A DNA stretch of 64,000 nucleotides from Sedimentitalea todarodis (GCF_032595355.1 NZ_JASMWN010000001.1:496001-560000); one strand, 5' to 3'; counted from the stretch's first letter, positions 1 to 8,904 are shown. A program made the numbers and translations. The notes: generated from the letters alone by a model not told the origin.

Positions 1-72
1 CAGCACCGTTACAAGCCGACGCAGAAATCGCAGGTTTGCCGGCTCTTCAACCGGTTCGGAAGGGTCAGTCAT
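1..72 (-). CDS. DUF6476-like small protein, N-terminal fragment (runs off left edge)
   Basis: Reading the minus strand from the ATG at 72 gives 24 codons to the window edge without a stop, starting MTDPSEPVEEPANLRFLRRL. From memory this matches the N-terminus of the short membrane protein family DUF6476, often found divergent to an RluA-family gene in Rhodobacterales. The function of that family is unknown to me. The start codon shares bases 71-72 with the start of the pseudouridine synthase on the other strand. Only the N-terminus is present, so the family call is tentative. Confidence 0.55.
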   Translation of the reverse strand, partial: MTDPSEPVEEPANLRFLRRLVTVL

Positions 73-1117
73 GGTCACGCGCCAAATCAAGTTCACCATC
101 ACGGCGGATCCGCCGCCGCGCCTTGATAAGGCGCTTTCCCGCGATGTACCAGACGAGGCTGCGCTGTCGCGCACACGGCTGGCGCGGATGATCGCGGATG
201 GGGCGGTGTCGGTGGATGGCGTTGCGGCCACGGACGCCAAGGCGCGCGTGGGCGAGGGGGCAGAAGTGGTCTTGACCGTCCAAGCGCCGGAAGAGAGCCA
301 TATCGGTCCCGAGGACATTCCCCTGGATATCGTTCACGAAGATGACGATCTGATCGTGATCAACAAACCGGCGGGCATGGTCGTGCATCCCGCACCGGGG
401 ACGCCTTCGGGGACGTTGGTCAACGCGTTGCTGCATCATTGCGGTGACGATCTGTCGGGGGTCGGCGGTGTCAAGCGGCCGGGGATCGTGCACCGGATCG
501 ACAAGGACACCAGCGGCCTGCTGGTGGTGGCAAAATCGGATGTCGCGCATCAGGGGTTGGCCGCGCAATTTGAGGCCCACAGCGTTGAACGGTATTATCG
601 GGCGATGTGTTATGGTGTGCCCGATGCCAATGACCCACGCCTGCGCGGGATCAAGGGCGCGGCGTTTGAGCCGGGCAATATCCTGCGCCTGACCACCCAA
701 TTGGCCCGGCACAAGACAGATCGTCAGAAGCAGGCGGTGCTTTTTAACGGTGGGCGGCATGCGGTGACGCGCGTGCGGATCGTGGAACAGTTTGGCTCGC
801 CACCGGTCGCTGCGCTGGTTGAATGCTGGCTTGAGACCGGGCGCACGCACCAGATCCGTGTGCATCTGGCGCATGCGGGGCATGGGCTGATTGGCGATCC
901 GGTCTATGGCGGGCGGCGAAAACTGCCTGTGCGGGCGATTTCAACGGAAGCCGCCCAAGCGGTTCGCGCGTTTTCCCGGCAGGCATTGCATGCGGCGGTT
1001 TTGGGTTTTGTCCATCCCGTCAGCGGGCAGGCGGTGCGGTTCGAGGCCGCGTGTCCGGACGACATGGAGGCGCTTGCCACCGCCCTGCGACGACCGCCAG
1101 GTGAAGCGGACCAGTGA
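71..1117 (+). CDS. rluD: RluA-family 23S rRNA pseudouridine synthase (RluD-like)
   Basis: Cytoplasmic enzyme that isomerises uridine to pseudouridine in 23S rRNA. The 348-residue protein has an S4-type RNA-binding segment at about residues 15-70 and the catalytic motif HRIDKDTSG at 141-149, with Asp144 as the expected nucleophile. It also has the family blocks INKPAGMVVHP and GRTHQIRVHL. Length fits RluC/RluD enzymes. The exact target uridine cannot be read from sequence, so RluD rather than RluC is inferred from the S4 domain and overall similarity. The ATG at 71 is the first in frame and overlaps the divergent start at 72; no strong ribosome binding site is visible. Confidence 0.9.
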   Translation: MVTRQIKFTITADPPPRLDKALSRDVPDEAALSRTRLARMIADGAVSVDGVAATDAKARVGEGAEVVLTVQAPEESHIGPEDIPLDIVHEDDDLIVINKPAGMVVHPAPGTPSGTLVNALLHHCGDDLSGVGGVKRPGIVHRIDKDTSGLLVVAKSDVAHQGLAAQFEAHSVERYYRAMCYGVPDANDPRLRGIKGAAFEPGNILRLTTQLARHKTDRQKQAVLFNGGRHAVTRVRIVEQFGSPPVAALVECWLETGRTHQIRVHLAHAGHGLIGDPVYGGRRKLPVRAISTEAAQAVRAFSRQALHAAVLGFVHPVSGQAVRFEAACPDDMEALATALRRPPGEADQ

Positions 1118-1254
1118 GAATGATCGATATAGGGCCCGTGCCGTGGCACTTGAAAAGCCTGGGCAGCGATTGTCATGAACAGCACATGCGCGTGAATGCA
1201 CGACATTTCCGCTCAACCTCGCATGGGATTTGGCCCATAGTGGTGGCCTTCACA

Positions 1255-1283
1255 CTTGAACGGGCGACATCAACCACCATATA
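1255..1283 (+). promoter_or_regulatory. candidate sigma-32-type promoter upstream of rpoH
   Basis: CTTGAA at 1255-1260 is followed, 16 bases on, by CCATATA at 1277-1283, about 40 bases before the rpoH ATG. This resembles the alphaproteobacterial heat-shock promoter pattern (CTTG, 17-18 bases, CyTATnT). If real it would put rpoH under sigma-32 control, directly or through a paralogue. It was found by eye only. Confidence 0.35.
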
Positions 1284-1320
1284 CATGTTAAGCCAATAAA
1301 CATTAACAAGGGACACGAGT

Positions 1321-2217
1321 ATGGCCAACTATGCAAATCTACCGGCACCGACGCCCGAGGGCGGTCTGAACCGGTACATGCAGGAAATCCGCAAGTTCCC
1401 GCTGCTTGAGCCAGAAGAAGAATACATGCTGGCCAAACGTTGGGTCGAGGAACAGGACACCGAGGCCGCGCACAAGATGGTCACGAGCCATCTGCGTCTG
1501 GCGGCCAAGATTGCGATGGGATATCGCGGGTATGGGCTGCCGCAGGCAGAAGTGATTTCCGAGGCCAATGTGGGTCTGATGCAGGCGGTCAAACGGTTTG
1601 ATCCTGAAAAAGGGTTTCGTCTGGCGACCTATGCCATGTGGTGGATCCGGGCGAGCATTCAGGAATACATCCTGCGGTCCTGGTCGCTGGTGAAACTGGG
1701 CACGACATCGGCACAGAAGAAGCTGTTCTTCAACCTGCGCAAGGCCAAGGCCAAAATCGGTGCGCTGGAAGAGGGTGATTTGCATCCTGACAACGTGCAG
1801 CGGATCGCCACCGATCTGGGCGTGACCGAGGCCGAAGTCATCAGCATGAACCGCCGGATGAGTGGCGGCGATGCGTCGCTGAATGCCACTGTCGGCTCCG
1901 ATGGCGAGGGGACGATGCAATGGCAGGATTGGCTCGAGGACGAAGACGCCGATCAAGCGGGAGATTATGAAGCGCGTGACGAGCTTGAGGCGCGGCGCGA
2001 ACTCCTTGCGCAGGCGCTGGATGTGCTGAATGAGCGCGAGCGTGATATTCTGACCCAGCGTCGCTTGTCAGACAAGACCGTAACACTGGAAGAGTTGAGC
2101 GGTCAGTACGATGTCAGTCGCGAACGGATCCGGCAGATCGAAGTGCGGGCGTTCGAGAAACTGCAAAAGCGAATGCGCGATCTGGCTCATGAAAAGGGAA
2201 TGCTGGCGTCGGCCTGA
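1321..2217 (+). CDS. rpoH: RNA polymerase sigma factor RpoH (sigma-32)
   Basis: Alternative sigma factor for heat-shock and related stress promoters. The 298-residue protein shows sigma-70 region 2 (about residues 50-120, including TYAMWWIRASIQEYILRSWS) and the RpoH-specific box QKKLFFNLR at 132-140. It also shows region 4 with a helix-turn-helix near the C-terminus (ELSGQYDVSRERIRQIEVRA). Length is typical. The ATG at 1321 follows 'caagggacacgagt', a weak ribosome binding site. A candidate heat-shock promoter lies upstream and a hairpin terminator downstream. Rhodobacterales often carry two rpoH paralogues, and which one this is cannot be decided here. Confidence 0.95.
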   Translation: MANYANLPAPTPEGGLNRYMQEIRKFPLLEPEEEYMLAKRWVEEQDTEAAHKMVTSHLRLAAKIAMGYRGYGLPQAEVISEANVGLMQAVKRFDPEKGFRLATYAMWWIRASIQEYILRSWSLVKLGTTSAQKKLFFNLRKAKAKIGALEEGDLHPDNVQRIATDLGVTEAEVISMNRRMSGGDASLNATVGSDGEGTMQWQDWLEDEDADQAGDYEARDELEARRELLAQALDVLNERERDILTQRRLSDKTVTLEELSGQYDVSRERIRQIEVRAFEKLQKRMRDLAHEKGMLASA

Positions 2218-2223
2218 GCGGAG

Positions 2224-2299
2224 TAGGGGGCTCTGCCCCCTCCGGAAAAAATCGGGGATTTTACCCGTTCACCCCCGGAGTATTGCAACAAAGATGAAG
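2224..2299. repeat. REP-like dispersed element, copy 1
   Basis: Just after rpoH the sequence runs ggggg-ctct-gccccc, a spacer, then cccccggagtatt and caaagatgaag. The same blocks in the same order recur near 63617-63680. Such elements are frequent between genes in Rhodobacteraceae, as I recall. Their function is not known to me; the GC-rich hairpin could aid transcript stability or termination. Confidence 0.6.
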
Positions 2300-2321
2300 G
2301 GGCGGGTCGCGCCCCTTTTTT
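2297..2321 (+). terminator. rho-independent terminator of rpoH
   Basis: An 8-bp stem, aaggggcg (2297-2304) with cgcccctt (2310-2317), has a 5-base loop and is followed by a run of T residues to 2321. Confidence 0.75.
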
Positions 2322-2974
2322 CATGACCTGAGCATCTCAGGCGGGGGGCGCAGCATGTTGCGGCCCATGACGGCGGTAACCACGGCAGGGCCAAACACTG
2401 TCAGCCCGTGATTGCCCTCGCCGTGGAGTGAGCCGCCTGGGTCATTGTCGAAGAAATGCTGAAGGCCCACGAAACAGTATCCCGCGGCCTGTAGGGCGTC
2501 GATATCGGCACGGCTCTTGATGATCTTCAGACCATCGGGGCATTGTTGGCAAAGCCCTGAAGCTCTTCGGGCCTATGTTACGCGCGTATTAGCAAGCTGT
2601 TCGAGGTGCGCGCGGGCCACAGCCGCCCGATAGCGAGCAGGGTGATGTTGTCAGCGGCATCGGCAGAATTTTCAGCTCTGGCCGGCCGGGCTTTTGAACA
2701 AGGCGGCAAAGACCTGAAGTGCGATGCCGCCTTCGATCAGGCGGGGTAGATCAACCTGCCCGTAGCTTCCGCGTTCCGCCAGATGACGGTTCCACAGCAA
2801 GTCGTCGGCGTGCAAGCCAGCGACGATCCTATCGTCATGCAACGCCTGTGCTTCTGGCGTAACGGGGCAGGGCGCATGCGGACGTACACCGTTCCTGGCG
2901 TATTCGACAGAGCCGGGAGCAAGGACAAAGGATGCTGCGACTGCACCAAGCAAGGCCAGCGATCGTCGCCCCAA
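2321..2974 (-). pseudogene. decayed membrane dipeptidase (peptidase family M19)
   Basis: The minus strand holds pieces of an M19 dipeptidase in order but in different frames. The first 100 codons from 2974 give a signal-peptide-like start and the LHADDLLWNR, VDLPRLIEGG and LQVFAALFKSPAG blocks, then a TGA. A +1 frame continues with ADAADNITLLAIGRLWPART before another stop. A third segment, GLKIIKSRADIDAL then VGLQHFFDNDPGGSLHGEGN, runs to a stop at 2321. Intact members are much longer (about 350-400 residues), and the middle and the metal-binding C-terminal half are missing. The frameshifts plus internal deletion point to a dead gene. The family assignment rests on recognised conserved blocks, not a search. 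Confidence 0.8.
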
Positions 2975-3127
2975 CCTTTATCCGAGCGTGCACATGGTGC
3001 CTCCTGTACCTTACCCTGATCGCGATCCTACCGGGTGTGTGATGAGCAACAATTCCGACTGCGCGGTAAAAGGAGTTGGGCGGACCTGCGGCGACGTTCT
3101 ATAGTTGTCGCAACCAAGGAGATTCAC

Positions 3128-4099
3128 GTGTCAGGACCTATCCGATGGGGCATTCTGGGGGCTTCTGATTTTGCGCGCCGACACATGGGGCCAGCGATTC
3201 ATGCGGCAGGTGGGGCGCAATTGATTGCGCTGGCGACCACACACCCCGACAAGGCGGCGGCGTTTCTCGACTTCTGCCCGGAGTTGCGCGTTTTGGACAG
3301 CTATGATGCCATGCTGGCGGACCCGAAGATCGACGTGGTTTACATCCCGTTGCCCAACCATTTGCACGTGGAGTGGAGCCTAAAGGCGCTGGGCGCGGGC
3401 AAGCATGTATTGTGCGAAAAACCGATGACGATGCAGGCGGAGGAATTCGACCAGTTGATCGCAAGACGCGATGAAACCGGTCTTGTGGCGGCAGAGGCAT
3501 TTATGATCGTGCACCACCCGCAATGGCAACGGGTTCGACAGATGGTGCGGGATGGCGCCATTGGTAAACTGGTGCATGTGGGCGGGCGGTTCAGTTTTGA
3601 CAATCGCGATGCCGGCAACATCCGCAATCAGGCCGAGGCGGGCGGCGGTGGTCTGCGCGACATTGGGGTTTATGTCTTTGGCGCGGCCCGGTTTGTCACC
3701 GGTGCCGAGCCGGAGGACATCACGGCGCGGGTGCGGTGGCAGAACGGCGTCGATGTCTTTGCCGATGTGCAGGCCGAGTTTCCGGGATTTACCTACGCGG
3801 CCTATGTGAGCACCCGCATGCACCCCTATCAGGAAATGCTGTTTCACGGTGAAACCGGTGTCATTCGGTTGACCGCGCCCTTCAATGCTCGGGTTTTCGG
3901 AGAGGCGCGGATCGAGTTGCATCAGCCTGATCTGGGGGTGCGGGTTGAACGTTTTCCGGCGGATAACCACTATGTATTGCAAGTAGAGGCGTTCGCAAGA
4001 TCAGTACGGGATGGCGCGGAGTATCCCTGTTCGCTCGAGTTCTCGAAAGGGACGCAGGCGATGATCGACAGGGTGTTCGACGTGGCGCGGACCCTGTGA
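3128..4099 (+). CDS. Gfo/Idh/MocA-family NAD(P)-dependent oxidoreductase
   Basis: A 323-residue two-domain oxidoreductase, probably acting on a sugar, inositol or related polyol. The N-terminal Rossmann fold has WGILGASDFARR at about residues 5-16, and the family EKP motif is at 97-99 with the catalytic-type lysine. The C-terminal half is the alpha/beta substrate domain with GGGGLRDIGVYV. The frame is open upstream to 3035, but GTG at 3128 is preceded by AAGGAG (3116-3121) and begins at the normal family N-terminus, so that start was chosen. The substrate is unknown; the short distance to the downstream zinc-finger gene suggests possible cotranscription. Confidence 0.85.
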   Translation: MSGPIRWGILGASDFARRHMGPAIHAAGGAQLIALATTHPDKAAAFLDFCPELRVLDSYDAMLADPKIDVVYIPLPNHLHVEWSLKALGAGKHVLCEKPMTMQAEEFDQLIARRDETGLVAAEAFMIVHHPQWQRVRQMVRDGAIGKLVHVGGRFSFDNRDAGNIRNQAEAGGGGLRDIGVYVFGAARFVTGAEPEDITARVRWQNGVDVFADVQAEFPGFTYAAYVSTRMHPYQEMLFHGETGVIRLTAPFNARVFGEARIELHQPDLGVRVERFPADNHYVLQVEAFARSVRDGAEYPCSLEFSKGTQAMIDRVFDVARTL

Positions 4100-4127
4100 G
4101 GTATTCGTTGCCGAAAGGAGAGACGTG

Positions 4128-4397
4128 ATGGCCGGTGGATGGGCGCGTGATGGCGCGGTGAGTGAACAGATCGAAGCCTCGATCAATGACGAGTTGGCGC
4201 GGCTGAAGACGCGGCGGGGCCCGCAGGGCGAAAGCCGGACCCATTGCGCGGAATGTGAAGAACCGATCCCGGAAGCACGGCGCAAGGCGATACCGGGCGT
4301 CAAGCTGTGCATCGACTGCATGCAGGAACGCGACAGCGCATTCAAGGCGCGGGGCGGGATGAACCGGCGCGGCAGCAAGGACAGCCAATTGAAATGA
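4128..4397 (+). CDS. DksA/TraR C4-type zinc-finger protein
   Basis: An 89-residue protein with a four-cysteine zinc finger, CAEC near residue 42 and CIDC near 64, as in short DksA/TraR-family proteins such as YbiI. Longer family members bind the RNA polymerase secondary channel. This short form lacks the full coiled coil, so its target is uncertain. An aaggag at 4115-4120 supports the ATG at 4128 over the in-frame GTG at 4125. It follows the oxidoreductase by 28 bases. Confidence 0.8.
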   Translation: MAGGWARDGAVSEQIEASINDELARLKTRRGPQGESRTHCAECEEPIPEARRKAIPGVKLCIDCMQERDSAFKARGGMNRRGSKDSQLK

Positions 4398-4403
4398 CGC
4401 CTA

Positions 4404-5288
4404 TCAGCGGTCGGCGTCACAGGGGTCTTTGTGGATCAATATGTCCATTTGCGGATAGGTCTCCATGATCCGACGCCTGAGCCCGGCCCCTATGGCATGC
4501 GCTTCGTTCAGCGTCAGGGTGCCGTCCAGTTCGATGTGAAAATCGAAAAAGATCTGGCTGCCTGCGGTTCGGCTGCGCAGATCATGAAACCCCATGATAC
4601 CCGGATAGTCCCGGATGATGGTCTCGACTTCGGCGATCAGGGCGGGATCCACCCGCCTGTCCATCAGGGCATTCCAGGCGCCGGTTCCGATCTTGACAGC
4701 GCCAGCAAACAGTACGACCGAGGCGATCAGACCGACAATCGTGTCGACATCCGTGATCCCGTACCGCGCCGACAGCCACAGAGCCAGTATCGCGCCGAGG
4801 CTGGGAAGCAGATCGCTTAGGTAGTGCAGGGAGTCCGCAGCGACCACACGGTTGCCCGTCAGACGGGCGACCCGTCTTTGCCATAAAACGAGAGCACCGG
4901 TGAGGACGATCGAGATCACCATCACCGTGATTCCCGTACCTTCCGATGCCAGGGGCGCGGGGGCGGGGCTGAGCAGCCGTTGCAGCGAAACACCGGCCAG
5001 TGCGACTGCGGTGACAAGCAAGAACAATGCCTGTGCAAGCGCCGTCAGATCTTCGGCCGAACTATGTCCAAAGGCGTGGTCGTCATCGGGCGGGCGCGAC
5101 GCATAGACAATGCCGGCCAGCCCAAGGGCCGAGACCAACAGGTCCAGTGCGCTATCCGCCGTTGAGGCGGCGACCGAAAGCGATTGCGTCTGCACGACCG
5201 CCCATAGCTTGATGACGACAAGGCAGAGCGCCATGGTTACCGATGCGGTGCCGGCGGACAGGTTCAGGCGTGTGTGCTGTGATGACAT
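4404..5288 (-). CDS. cation diffusion facilitator (FieF-like) metal transporter
   Basis: A 294-residue inner-membrane exporter of Zn2+, Fe2+ or related ions by proton antiport. It has about six hydrophobic segments. The transport-site acidic pair is DSALD at about residues 46-50 and the second half is HYLSD at about 153-157, as in FieF. A cytoplasmic C-terminal domain with GFHDLRSRTAG follows from about residue 210. The usual HPYGHGK loop reads HAFGHSSAE here. Metal specificity is not predictable from this. It converges on the zinc-finger gene with 6 bases between stops. Confidence 0.88.
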   Translation of the reverse strand: MSSQHTRLNLSAGTASVTMALCLVVIKLWAVVQTQSLSVAASTADSALDLLVSALGLAGIVYASRPPDDDHAFGHSSAEDLTALAQALFLLVTAVALAGVSLQRLLSPAPAPLASEGTGITVMVISIVLTGALVLWQRRVARLTGNRVVAADSLHYLSDLLPSLGAILALWLSARYGITDVDTIVGLIASVVLFAGAVKIGTGAWNALMDRRVDPALIAEVETIIRDYPGIMGFHDLRSRTAGSQIFFDFHIELDGTLTLNEAHAIGAGLRRRIMETYPQMDILIHKDPCDADR

Positions 5289-5355
5289 CCGTCTGCGTGT
5301 CCTGTCCTTGTGATCGTGGCTTGGGTGATCGCCCGAGGGCGATCACGCTGTCATG

Positions 5356-7170
5356 TCAGTCTTCCATTGCCTCAAGTTCGTCGATGAAGCCAGAAATCAT
5401 GCTTAGCCCCTTGTCCCAGAAGGCCGGGTCGGATGCGTCAAGGCTGAAGGGTGCCAGAAGTTCCTTGTGGTGCTTGGAACCGCCCGCCTTGAGCATGTCG
5501 AAGTACTTGTCTTCAAAGCCCTCGCCGCCATCTGCATAGACCGAGTAGAGCGCATTCACGAGACCGTCGCCAAAGGCATAGGCATAGACGTAGAACGGCG
5601 AGTGCACGAAATGCGGGATATAGGCCCAGAAGGTTTCATAGCCGTCCATGAATTCGAACGCGGGGCCGAGGCTCTCGGCCTGCACACTCATCCAGAGAGC
5701 GTTGATATCGTCCGGTGTCAGCTCTCCGCCGCGCCTGGCGTCATGCAGTTTGCATTCGAAATCGTAAAACGCGATCTGGCGCACGACGGTGTTGATCATG
5801 TCCTCGACCTTGCCGGCGAGCAGCACCTTTCGCTGTTCCTTGGTTTCTGCGGTGTCGAGCATCTTGCGGAAGGTCAGCATCTCGCCGAACACGCTCGCGG
5901 TTTCGGCGAGCGTCAGCGGTGTGGAGGACAGCATTTCGCCCTGACCGGCGGCCAGAACCTGATGCACACCATGGCCGAGTTCGTGGGCGAGGGTCATCAC
6001 GTCGCGTGGTTTGCCGAGATAGTTCAGCATCACGTAGGGATGCACCTCGGTCACGGTGGGATGGGCAAAGGCACCCGGCGCCTTGCCCGGTTTCACCGCC
6101 GCGTCAATCCAGCCCCTGGAGAAGAAGGGGGCCGCGATCTTGCCCATGCGGGGATCAAATGCGTTGTAGGCATCCATCACCGTCTTCTCGGCGCTGGCCC
6201 AGTCAACCACGCGGGTGTCTTCCATCGGCAGGGGCGCGTTGCGGTCCCAGACCTGCATGATGTCCAGACCCAGCCACTTGCGTTTCAGTTCGTAGTAGCG
6301 GTGGCTGAGTTTGGGATAGGCATTGACCACGGCTTCGCGCAGGGCCTCGACGACCTCGGGCTCCACGTCGTTGGAGAGGTGGCGACCGGTCTGCGGGGTG
6401 GGCATGCCGCGCCAGCGGTCGACCACTTCCTTTTCCTTGGCCTGCGTGTTGTGCACGCGGGCGAAGGTCTTGATGTTGTCGGCGAAGACGCCGGCCAGTT
6501 CACGGGCCGCCGCCTCGCGGGTGTCGCGCTCCTGCTCTGTCAAGAGGTTCAGGGTGCCCTCGATGTTGAGCGTCTCGCCGTTCACCTGGAATTCCAGCCC
6601 GGCGATGGTCTCGTCAAACAGCCTTTCCCAGGCGTCGCCGACGACACCGAGATCATGCAGGAATTTCTCCAACTCGTCGGAGAGCTGATAGGGTTTCATC
6701 GCGCGAATACGGTCGAACACCGGCTTGTACCGCGCCAGATCCGCATTGGCGGCGAAATGCACGTCGAGCACACCGTCTTCCAGACGATTGAGTTCCAGCG
6801 TGAAGAACACCAGCGGGGTGGTGAAGTTGGTGATCTTTTCCTGCATGTCGGACATGAATTTTGCCCGGTCTGCATCGGTGGTCAGCTGATAGTATCGCAG
6901 CCCCGCAAAGGACATGATCCGCCCAGCCACCGAATTGATGCGTTCGTTGCGCAACACGCAGTCGAGCAATCCGGCCGCGTCAAGATCGGCCAGTTTTCCT
7001 TCGTAATCCGAGGCGAATGATGCGCAGGCGGTCTCAAGCCAATCCAGATCGCGTTTCAGTTCGGGGGCGTCCTGTGATGTATAGAGATCGCTGAGGTCCC
7101 ATTCGGGCAGATTGCCCAGATCCTTGCCGCCTGCCGAGGCGTTGGCGTCGAAATTCGGTTTGATCGTCAT
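5356..7170 (-). CDS. pepF: oligoendopeptidase F (peptidase family M3B)
   Basis: Cytoplasmic zinc metallopeptidase that cuts oligopeptides. The 604-residue chain carries the zinc motif HELGH at about 396-400 and, downstream, LAETASVFGEML supplying the third-ligand glutamate. It also has the C-terminal M3B blocks FVHSPFYVYAYAFGDGLVNALY. Length is normal for PepF. The ATG at 7170 was preferred to the in-frame GTG at 7173, with aagga about 9 bases upstream. It is transcribed alone, with a gap of about 400 bases upstream. Confidence 0.92.
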   Translation of the reverse strand: MTIKPNFDANASAGGKDLGNLPEWDLSDLYTSQDAPELKRDLDWLETACASFASDYEGKLADLDAAGLLDCVLRNERINSVAGRIMSFAGLRYYQLTTDADRAKFMSDMQEKITNFTTPLVFFTLELNRLEDGVLDVHFAANADLARYKPVFDRIRAMKPYQLSDELEKFLHDLGVVGDAWERLFDETIAGLEFQVNGETLNIEGTLNLLTEQERDTREAAARELAGVFADNIKTFARVHNTQAKEKEVVDRWRGMPTPQTGRHLSNDVEPEVVEALREAVVNAYPKLSHRYYELKRKWLGLDIMQVWDRNAPLPMEDTRVVDWASAEKTVMDAYNAFDPRMGKIAAPFFSRGWIDAAVKPGKAPGAFAHPTVTEVHPYVMLNYLGKPRDVMTLAHELGHGVHQVLAAGQGEMLSSTPLTLAETASVFGEMLTFRKMLDTAETKEQRKVLLAGKVEDMINTVVRQIAFYDFECKLHDARRGGELTPDDINALWMSVQAESLGPAFEFMDGYETFWAYIPHFVHSPFYVYAYAFGDGLVNALYSVYADGGEGFEDKYFDMLKAGGSKHHKELLAPFSLDASDPAFWDKGLSMISGFIDELEAMED

Positions 7171-7173
7171 CAC

Positions 7174-7568
7174 TCAATCCTTCTGCTTTGCCCTCGAAGT
7201 AGTGTGCGAGCTTGGGCAGATGCAAGTGTTCAGCCGAAATGCGATGAAATATTACGCCAAACCGCTGGCAAGGCTCTATCATTCATTGGCAGGCCCGACC
7301 GGGCCGGGGCGATGAGGGGCCGAGTGTGCCCGTGTCAATCGCTTCAATGTCAGCGGCGCGGTTATGTCGATCAATGACGATGCGCGGCTGGCGGTTGTCG
7401 CACTCAACACTCGGGTATTTGCCGTCGGCAACAGGGCTGCGCTCGATGTGGACGGATAGCTCTGCTGTATGGCCGTCGCCGGCATTGAGAGCGTGACCGT
7501 TGGCGTGACAGGTCGCTGCATTTGGAAAGACATTTGCGCCGCGCACGGGCAGCTAGGCGATGCGGGGA
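7174..7568. other. intergenic stretch without a confident gene
   Basis: About 395 bases between pepF and the hydrolase. Overlapping minus-strand frames (7279-7546) and a plus-strand open stretch (7319-7457) ending in a TAG exist, but none has a ribosome binding site or a domain I recognise. The plus-strand stretch has protein-like composition (VNRFNVSGAVMSINDDARL), so it may be a gene relic. This is unproven. Confidence 0.4.
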
Positions 7569-8543
7569 TCAGGCGGAGACAGCGCTGTCTTCTTTGCCGC
7601 CTTGCGGGCTGGTGAACAGCGTTTCAAGCTGATCGAATATGTCGGCGCGGATCTCCGGGGTTTCCATCAGAACCTCGTGGCGCGCGCCTTGCACGATTTC
7701 GAGTCGTCCGCCTGGCCAGCGATCCATCCGCTGGCGCACGTCGTCGCAATCGATGATCTGCTCGCCGGAGCCAAGGAAGGTCACGCATGGCACGTCCGGG
7801 GACGGCCGATGTGCCAGGGCGCGGCATTCCATCAGGCTTTCACGCAGCCAGACCAGCGTCGGTCCGCCGATACCCAGTTCGGGATGCGCGGCAATCTGCT
7901 CCTGCATCATCCTGTACATGCTTGGTTCGGTTGTGAGGGCATTGCCGTCGAACGGATGCGCGGTGACATATCCTTCGTGACGGGTGCTGGGGGGCAGGCG
8001 CGTGCCCATGCCGACCATAGGTGCCACATGCGACAGCGCCCAGCCGAACGGCTTGACCATCGGCGACATGTAGATGCCCCACATCGGCCCGGTGAACGCA
8101 CAGCTTTGCACGGGCAGGCCTTCCATCACGGCCCGCAATCCGATGCCGCCACCCATCGAATGGCCGATCAGATGAAAGGGCGTGGGCAGTTCGATCTGGC
8201 GCGCCAGCTTCATCGCGGCGGCCAGATCCAACTGATAATCGGTAAAGAGATTCACGTGTCCGAGCCGCTTGTCATCCAGCAGCCGATCGGCGAGCCCTTG
8301 TCCGCGCCAGTCAATCACCAGTGTCGCGAACCCGCGACGGGCCAGTTCGCCCGCCGTTTCGCCGTATTTCTCGATGTATTCGGTACGGCCCGGCAACATC
8401 AGCACGGTGCCCCGTGCCGTCCCCTGGGGGTGCCAGACGCCGACGCGGATGCGCACGCCATCCGAGGTCTGTAACCAATAGGCCTGCCCACCCTGAGGCA
8501 CGCCAACCATATCGTCATGGAGAGGCGCGGAGATCGGCTCCAT
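7569..8543 (-). CDS. alpha/beta hydrolase (lysophospholipase / monoacylglycerol lipase-like)
   Basis: A 324-residue serine hydrolase of the PldB/monoglyceride-lipase type. The nucleophile elbow is GHSMGGG with Ser129, an oxyanion-region block LPGRTEYIEKYG comes before it, and a late GxR-H segment (QGARHEVL) carries the likely catalytic His. There is no signal peptide, so it is cytosolic or membrane-associated. Its ATG overlaps the stop of the upstream SCP2 gene by one base (TGATG), so the two are translationally coupled. A lipid substrate is plausible but not shown. Confidence 0.85.
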   Translation of the reverse strand: MEPISAPLHDDMVGVPQGGQAYWLQTSDGVRIRVGVWHPQGTARGTVLMLPGRTEYIEKYGETAGELARRGFATLVIDWRGQGLADRLLDDKRLGHVNLFTDYQLDLAAAMKLARQIELPTPFHLIGHSMGGGIGLRAVMEGLPVQSCAFTGPMWGIYMSPMVKPFGWALSHVAPMVGMGTRLPPSTRHEGYVTAHPFDGNALTTEPSMYRMMQEQIAAHPELGIGGPTLVWLRESLMECRALAHRPSPDVPCVTFLGSGEQIIDCDDVRQRMDRWPGGRLEIVQGARHEVLMETPEIRADIFDQLETLFTSPQGGKEDSAVSA

Positions 8544-8833
8544 CAGGCCAGAACCGCAGCCAGTTTCATTGCCATGCCCATGTCGCCATCCACGGACAGC
8601 TTGCCTGTCATGAACGCGGAGGTCGGGTTCATCTCCCCTTCGAAAATCGACTGAAAGGTATCGGCATCAGCGCTGAGAGTCACTTCGGCCTCGTCATCTC
8701 CAACGCGGGCACCTTCGCCATCCAGCATGATCGTGCCCTCGCCGGCGACGTCGAATTTGGCTGTGCCGTCAAAATCGGACGCGGCAAGTTTGGTGTTGAG
8801 TTCGGCCGCAGCCTTTTCAAGGAATTCGCTCAT
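8543..8833 (-). CDS. SCP2 sterol-carrier-like domain protein
   Basis: A 96-residue stand-alone SCP2 domain, a small lipid-binding fold. The blocks are KFDVAGEGTIMLDGEG, a central ADADTFQSIFEGEMNP and the terminal TGKLSVDGDMGMAMKL, which matches the family from end to end. The ATG at 8833 was chosen over a TTG 12 bases earlier; gagag lies about 8 bases upstream. It overlaps the hydrolase gene by one base, which suggests the pair handles a common lipid substrate. Confidence 0.88.
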   Translation of the reverse strand: MSEFLEKAAAELNTKLAASDFDGTAKFDVAGEGTIMLDGEGARVGDDEAEVTLSADADTFQSIFEGEMNPTSAFMTGKLSVDGDMGMAMKLAAVLA

Positions 8834-8904
8834 TATCACTCTCAAGATATTTGGTGCATGGATCTCTGGATATTCCCATGCAGCACGTTACACTGAACAA
8901 CGTT

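Noticed and set aside
5467..7020. 517-residue plus-strand frame opposite pepF
   Set aside because: Composition is that of a shadow frame (His/Gly/Val-rich), with no domains, and pepF on the other strand is a complete M3 peptidase.
7279..7546. Small minus-strand genes of 84 and 87 residues
   Set aside because: They overlap each other in different frames, lack ribosome binding sites, and show no recognisable family.
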